Positions 58,801-64,000 of a DNA stretch of 64,000 bases are shown one piece after another. Position 1 is the stretch's first letter. The number at the start of each line of letters is the position of its first letter. The stretch is from NCBI GenBank assembly GCA_950295325.1, contig OX485806.1, positions 15,500,001 to 15,564,000 of the forward strand. Reading direction: 5' to 3'. The translations under genes were made by a program, and so were the position numbers. The notes below the pieces were generated by a model. That model was not told where the DNA came from. It saw only the letters and a list, made by a program, of their open reading frames with translations, and made no database searches. Source of the stretch: Polytrichum commune (lineage: Eukaryota > Streptophyta > Polytrichopsida > Polytrichales > Polytrichaceae).

Positions 58801-60696
58801 AGGTAATTAAGAGCCTTGAGAGTCTCCTTCAGAATAGTAGCAATCACAGGCTCCTCAAAACCATCTGGAAAAGCTGCCTTCATGATATGTACACATGACC
58901 CACCAGCCATGTATGGCATCACAACCCAAAGACTATTTTTTGCAACGAAGGAGCAATACGCCCTCAAGACATTCGGATGACTTATCAAGCTCATTGCTGT
59001 TGCTTCTGCACGTACTTGATCCTGCACACAGAAGTAGCAATTAAAACCCTACAACTTTTTGTAGAGCCCATAAAAATCCTTGCTGTGGTCTCATATATTG
59101 AGTTGCATTTCTCCTTGTTGACTTCACCTTGACACATCATTCACCAACTCCAAGGCAAAAGCAGCAAGGTCATGGGAACTCCTTATATTCTCATTCCAAG
59201 ACTAACCGTCCATATAAGTTCTTCCTCTTTAGGGTATAATGGCATCCTTATGCAAAGTTAATACAGAAAGTCACATAGCAGACTAATGACACATCACAGA
59301 GTGTAACCCAATTGCAGACATCACCAAGGCCAGTCAATACGTAAATGCTTCCTAGTTCAAGAAGTGAGACACACTGACTCGACCATGATGAACAATTTGA
59401 GCTGGAAATTACTGGATGAGTTACCCTATGTTAAGCATGGAGCACGACCAAGAGAATGTCATAATGTTATGCCTGATGGTGAATGTTATGCCCAGTAATG
59501 AGCACTCGAAGTGTAAAATATGTAAGAGATTCTCCAGAACTCCACCTCCAACTTAAAACCCTAACAATTTCCTCTCTCCAACTAGATTACAAGAATCTCC
59601 AGCAGGTTCCTTAAGAACCTGGCATTTCAAACGCCATCCCAATTGCACCCGGATGCAAGCCATGACACAGTACATAGTAGCTGATGTTTCTTGTCCCCAT
59701 TTCTCCAACGTCATTACTCATAATACAATCGATTGGTGAAAATTCCAAATACGAGAATCTGTTAGACTCAAAGTGCTTAATTCCCAAGAATGTTCATCTC
59801 CATAATTCAATTCACGGGAGATCATCATCGAAACTTAGGGTTGCAAATTCAACTTGAGCTCCCACACACAGAACTCCCTACTAATACCGACCTTCACCAC
59901 CACCGCCCTGCCTTTCAGCCACGATATACTGCACCAAGAGTTTCACCATGCCCAACCCCTCATCCCCAGCATTTCCAGAGAGAGAGAGGACACAGGAGCG
60001 CGCGAGAGAGAGAGAGTGGGAAAACAGAGTTAAGGAAATTGAGAAAAGGAGGGGGACATACTAGAATGACACAGAATGACAGCCATGACCCACAGAATTT
60101 ACACTCGGATATTCCTCCTCGCCATTTCCTCAACCACATTACGTTTGGTGCAGTTGATTGGTGAACATGGGTTACAAACACGAGAACCCTTCAGACTACT
60201 TTAAATTCCCAAGGAGGTTCAATTCAACTCTACCATAATTCAGTCACGAGAGATCACCATGGCAACTTAAGGTGCACTTTCAATTGGAGCTCCCACACAG
60301 AGAAAAATGCTTGCCCCTTTCAGCCGCGAAATACATGCACCAAGGGTTTCACCATGCCCAAACCCTCATCCCCTGCATTTGCAGAGTCCGAGGGGACAGA
60401 GGAGGAGCTCGCTAGAGAGAGATTGGGAAAAACAGGAGGTAAGGTAAGGTAAGGTAAGGCAAGGCAAAATGGAGACATACTAGAGTCCGGTGGCAGGTGG
60501 CCGGATCCAGGCATTTGATTGCGACCACTTCATTGTTGGGAAGGCAGATTGCGCGGAAGACGATGCTGCTGCCGTTCGCACCGTGGCCTATCTCCTCCAG
60601 CAGCTGGTAGTCGGTTTCGAAGAGCGGGTAGCCACGGTGGTGGCCGGCAGCGCGCTCGTCGTTGCCGCCGTGATCGGTGGTGCGCGGGCCCTCCAT
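55867..60696 (-). CDS. GCK/STE20-type protein kinase (BLUS1/SPAK-like), 364 codons before the junction
   Basis: Nine minus-strand exons, all in phase: 60696-60481, 59021-58767, 58249-58125, 57508-57464, 57342-57261, 56667-56599, 56465-56295, 56130-56071 and 55935-55867. The first ATG is at 60696. Signatures: [15 protein letters not shown], Lys61 in [34 protein letters not shown] (Asp155), [33 protein letters not shown] and [15 protein letters not shown], then [19 protein letters not shown], which in relatives opens the regulatory tail. The group phosphorylates targets in stress, light and ion-transport signalling. Oddities: DLG at 173-175 replaces DFG, the Gly loop ([11 protein letters not shown]) has two extra residues, and exon 6 is poorly conserved. 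The usual tail was not found; the next in-phase exon encodes BPC. Confidence 0.9.
59976..60018. repeat. GA-repeat tracts in kinase intron 1
   Basis: Two (ga)n runs separated by gacacaggagcgcgc. On the transcribed strand of the kinase they read as (ct)n. They are potential GAGA-factor sites. Confidence 0.6.
60434..60466 (+). repeat. 5-bp (aaggt/aaggc)n tandem repeat beside the exon 1 donor
   Basis: Six consecutive 5-bp units starting ggtaaggtaagg, about 15 bp inside the intron from the donor at 60480. On the minus strand they form a pyrimidine-rich run. Confidence 0.85.
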
Positions 60697-60699
60697 GGC

Positions 60700-61300
60700 A
60701 CCATGCCCATCCAGCAGCAAGCCAACCCTTAGGGTTTCAACCTCTGTTCGCTCTGCCAAGCCCCGCCCTCCAAGCCCTCCTGTGTGCAGAGTAACTTAAC
60801 CAACAAGACCAACAAGACGAAGAAAAGAGGGTGAGTCGCACCTTGAAGCACAAAAAGGCTCAACGAAGGGTGAGCGTGCGCACGAGGTGGAAGACGCCGA
60901 CTGAGCCTCGCAACCTTCGAGGCCTATCCCCCCTGGGCCCTTCCCCTCCCTCCCTTGTGCCAAAAAACCAACACGGTCAGGACAGGACCTATGGCCGTGC
61001 CCGAGGAATTGCTGCCAACGTGGTTTTGTACCAAGGTAGACGATGGGTTCCAAGCGCCTCCTTTTCTCAATCAGACCCCTATAGCCGATTGGTATGTGCT
61101 TCGCCGAGGATCAAACAGCAAACATCATAAAGACAGGTGTTTAAAAGAGATTGGACCACAGTACGTCTTCAAATGTTTCTAATTACTCTACACTCAAACA
61201 GTGAACGCAATTGGGAGGACCTCTGCATCCAACTAAGAAATTAAGAAACATGCACTTCCGATGACCGTAACTAAATCAAGGGAAGTCCGATTTCCAATCG
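60700..61300. promoter_or_regulatory. Upstream region of the kinase gene
   Basis: GC-richer than its surroundings. A telobox pair, aacccttagggtt, at about 60724-60736 lies about 30 bp upstream of the kinase ATG. Open frames here on both strands resemble nothing known; I treat them as non-coding. Confidence 0.4.
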
Positions 61301-61304
61301 AGTT

Positions 61305-61565
61305 GTTGCATAATATGTTTCTTGGTAGATTTGCTAATGTCACGCAATTTTTGTGGAGTAAATCTAATTGGTAGAACTTGGAGAACATGAAAAACAAACC
61401 AAATGACACCCACATACTTTTCAGGGAGGTGTGCCTAATTCCGTGCCTTGTCTTAAACAGAAACCCATATTTGAGTGGTGAATGGTTGGGCATGGATCCA
61501 AGAACAAACACCAAATTGACAAGTGTTCAAAAGTGATTGGACTAGATGTTCATAATTTGTTGACC
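61305..61565. repeat. Dispersed repeats shared with 13.8 kb and 51.5 kb
   Basis: The left part (about 61305-61430) matches 13797-13900. The right part (about 61465-61565) matches about 51450-51565. The two sit together here but apart elsewhere, so they could be two pieces of one larger unidentified element. Confidence 0.6.
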
Positions 61566-63868
61566 ATTCTAGATGCAATAATCAACAAAATTGTAGGGAG
61601 CTATATGATCATGTCAACGATTATGAGATGGTGAGCGCTACATAACATGTAAGGTCCTATAGACAAGACATTCCTTGAACAAGGGTCCGCTTGAGGGTTG
61701 GCTTGTATTGACAAAATGCCCATCCCGAGGGCCTTATTGGAATATGCCAGGACATGAAGTTAAAACCGTTAGATCGTGAATTATATCAATTGTTTAAAGT
61801 TTGTTACGTAGAATCTCCCACTATAATCCATGAAGACATATATGCAATGTAAGCATCCTGATGTTTGCACAATGCACTTCGTGCTAGGAAATTACATGAT
61901 AGATTAGGCCCTAGGGATGGAGCATGCTAAATTTGAGGGCTCATATGAGGGTGAGAGCTAAAGGCCCCAGATTGAGGGCTTTATTGTGTGTAAATCTCTC
62001 TAGAGAATTTTCTATTGCACACTCAAGGATATGATTAATGGCTCATGGTTAGTTCTCTTAAATTATCCTTTGATTTTGATGGTTGGTCCTTTATGGAGTG
62101 TAAGGTGCCCACTGTTGGCATTACGAATTTAACTTATATTTAAGTAATTACATAATTTCAAATAATCTAGAATTATGCAAGCATTGTATGAAAACAAACA
62201 AAAACATATTGCTCACACACAATTATATGGTCGTAAATGCATGATAATAAATCAATAGAAGCCACACAAAGTTGTGGGAAGATTTTGAAGGACGATGTCA
62301 ACAACTGGTTTTGTCCATAATTGAATTACATAAATACAAGTGATTCATTAAAGGGCTCCCAAAAGGCTTTATGCCTAGGGTTGCATTGGATATTTGCACA
62401 TACAACACCTAGGTGCTTAAAAGGGGTATCAATTATGAACTTATGGTTTACAACTTGTACATAGGGCTATGGCATCATTTTTGTTGGCAATGTATGTAAA
62501 ATATGGATATATTATGCTTTATAGAACATTGAACCCATATGTACATTTACAACAAGGGTGTTTGTATATAAGAGACTATAAAAAGTTAGGTAAGGCTTAA
62601 GATGGAGATTTTCATCCAACATTTCCATAATTTATCCAGTGTATGGTTGGCTCATTGTCATCGTAAATCATGAAGGCCATTAGTCACCAAGAGTTATTAT
62701 TTTGGAAGCATATATAGGATGTGTCAAAAGATGGCAAATAGGTGGGTAGAGTATAAAGACCCAACCTTCAAATTACATGGAAATAGGGTTATGTTAGTAT
62801 CAAAAGTTAAGTGGTTCAATTTGTGAACTAGTGATTTAATCGATCACATCAAGGTAAACGTGAAAGTGGTAATTGCATTGGCTATAATGGCATAAATGGT
62901 AGGAGCTAGTTTGTATGTATCGCATTCAAAGGTGAAAGAGTCTTCTATGACTTCATTGAGCATTAATGAAGTATTTTCCCATTAACATTTTGGAAGCCTA
63001 TTTTTTGCAAGTTTTTTTTTGGGGTTCACATAGGGTATCGTACTACCTTCTTTATTAATTTTTTGTACCATACATGTATGTATGTATTTTTAATTTTATG
63101 TATGCATCCATATCTATGACAATCTATTTCTTAGCTATCATTTTGTATGTATGCCTTCTTTTTATATCCGCCAAAAAATCAAACATAGGTATTATAAAGT
63201 AAAGGCGATGCACACATGTAATGTACACGCTTTTAGTGAAAGGTGCACCCCCAGGGCTTCATGTCTCAAAAAATGCTTTAGTGTATTATAAATTAGGTAG
63301 GTGATGGATTTCGTTTCACAACACCTACCCATGAGAAATAATAAAAAGCATACATATTATGAGTTTGTTGTTGTTTCGCCCCAATTTAAGCTCTTTAGAT
63401 TGATCATAATCTTTGACCCCAATTTAGAGCTTAATTCAAGTAAAAAAACATCAACATCAGGGTCTATGATAATAGTTAGTGTTCTCATCCTCCCCTCCAC
63501 AATTTTGGCCTCCATTCATTAGATGTCACTTCATATAAGTGACGCCCATGTCCTAGAGTGTCACCAAAAGCTTCAACAAGTGATTATGTTCAGTAATAAA
63601 GTTATTCTCCAACTAATCATGTGTTTGGGATGAAATTCAACCAGGAGTTATTCAACCGGCCTTAGTTTGAAAAGTACCTGTTGATTATGCCTACTCATGG
63701 TTGACCAAATAAATAGACGGTTGACCTTTGAAAATCCAAGGTGAGGAAAGGGCATGGGCTACAGTGGCCCACCCGATTCTCATATTTAGACCCATGCTAG
63801 ATGGCCACAATTTGTGGATGATGTCATCGGCTAATGTCATCACATGGGGGCGGCAAAGCCTAAATATG
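61566..63868. other. Intergenic, no gene recognised
   Basis: AT-rich, short open frames only. A (tatg)n stretch lies near 63075-63090. Confidence 0.4.
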
Positions 63869-63869
63869 G

Positions 63870-64000
63870 GCGTTTCCAATGACAAATAAGCGTTCTCACA
63901 TGACTTGACAATGTTTCATTGAGTTTTCAGCATTCTCACAAACTTTCTAGCGTTTCCACATTACAAAATCAACGTTCTGGGTGACATCTCAACGTTCCCA
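63870..64000. repeat. Degenerate tandem repeat with 20-bp period, cut by window edge
   Basis: A motif close to gcgttctcaca starts at 63870, 63890, 63910, 63930, 63950, 63971 and 63991 (gcgtttccaa, gcgttctcac, aatgtttcat, gcattctcac, gcgtttccac, aacgttctgg, aacgttccca), followed each time by about 10 variable bases. The array continues past the window. Confidence 0.8.

Larger units (their letters stand above)
59690..60490. repeat. Tandem duplication in kinase intron 1, copies the splice donor
   Basis: Unit 1 is about 59690-60070 and unit 2 about 60115-60490. Shared landmarks: 'gattggtgaa', 'cacgggagatcatcat' / 'cacgagagatcaccat', 'gagctcccacaca', 'gtttcaccatgccca' and 'ggagacatactagag' / 'gggacatactagaa'. 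In unit 2 the sequence agacatac is, in complement, the real donor gtatgtct of exon 1; unit 1 carries an intact-looking copy. The offset is 432 to 419 bp. Confidence 0.87.

Noticed and set aside
60796-61182. Overlapping open frames on both strands near the kinase promoter
   Set aside because: GC-rich low-complexity translations with no known motif; treated as promoter sequence.
1-64000. CRISPR array or bacterial operon
   Set aside because: Spliceosomal introns, plant gene families and eukaryotic transposons throughout; the 20-bp array at the right edge has degenerate repeats and short spacers, unlike CRISPR.

Overview
The window looks like nuclear DNA of a land plant. Its genes are intron-rich plant families: isopentenyl phosphate kinase, TOM5, the beta subunit of 3-methylcrotonyl-CoA carboxylase, a plant receptor-like kinase, a BBR/BPC GAGA-binding factor and a plant GCK/STE20-type kinase. 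The long AT-rich spaces between and inside them are filled with Mutator, pogo, Harbinger, copia and LINE sequence plus many MITEs. Proteins diverge noticeably from the angiosperm versions I know, so a bryophyte, lycophyte or fern is plausible, but I cannot fix the species.

Layout. 0.3-2.2 kb: nest of decayed inverted-repeat MITEs. 3.7-4.6 kb (-): two-exon TOM5 gene of 52 codons with a tandem duplication in its intron. 5.40-11.60 kb: a 6.2-kb Mutator-like element with 55-bp terminal inverted repeats, a 9-bp target duplication, a decayed MURA-type transposase (+) and a decayed Ulp1-like protease (-). 14.2-17.4 kb (+): 12-exon isopentenyl phosphate kinase. 17.4-24.3 kb: little recognisable apart from one MITE. 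24.4-29.6 kb (+): five-exon receptor-like kinase with no ectodomain. 31.6-35.4 kb (-): a four-exon predicted membrane protein whose large intron holds a gag-protease copia element (32050-33960). 36.1-38.3 kb: broken LINE. 38.9-39.5 kb: Harbinger/Tourist-like MITE. 41.1-42.2 kb: pogo-like deletion derivative. 44.1-53.0 kb (+): ten-exon MCCase beta gene whose introns carry at least five MITEs and two tRNA-Gly(UCC) genes in opposite orientation. 54.2-60.7 kb (-): exons of a GCK/STE20-type kinase followed on the same strand, in matching phase, by a BBR/BPC exon. 60.8-64.0 kb: no gene seen; the right edge runs into a degenerate 20-bp-period repeat.

Functionally the genes are unrelated housekeeping or signalling genes: mevalonate-linked isoprenoid salvage, leucine catabolism, mitochondrial protein import, signalling and GAGA-directed transcription. 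They do not form a cluster.

The observations I rate highest are: (1) the BPC exon has no ATG upstream of its coiled coil and its splice acceptor is in phase with the last recognisable kinase exon, so a kinase-BPC fusion or read-through transcript is possible; (2) four separate genes carry local tandem duplications that copy a splice site; (3) the copia insertion has a half-tRNA-type primer site and one full and one truncated LTR inside an intact 5-bp target duplication; (4) two tRNA genes sit in introns of one gene. All exon borders were read by eye from GT/AG sites, reading frame and remembered family conservation; no alignment or transcript data were available.
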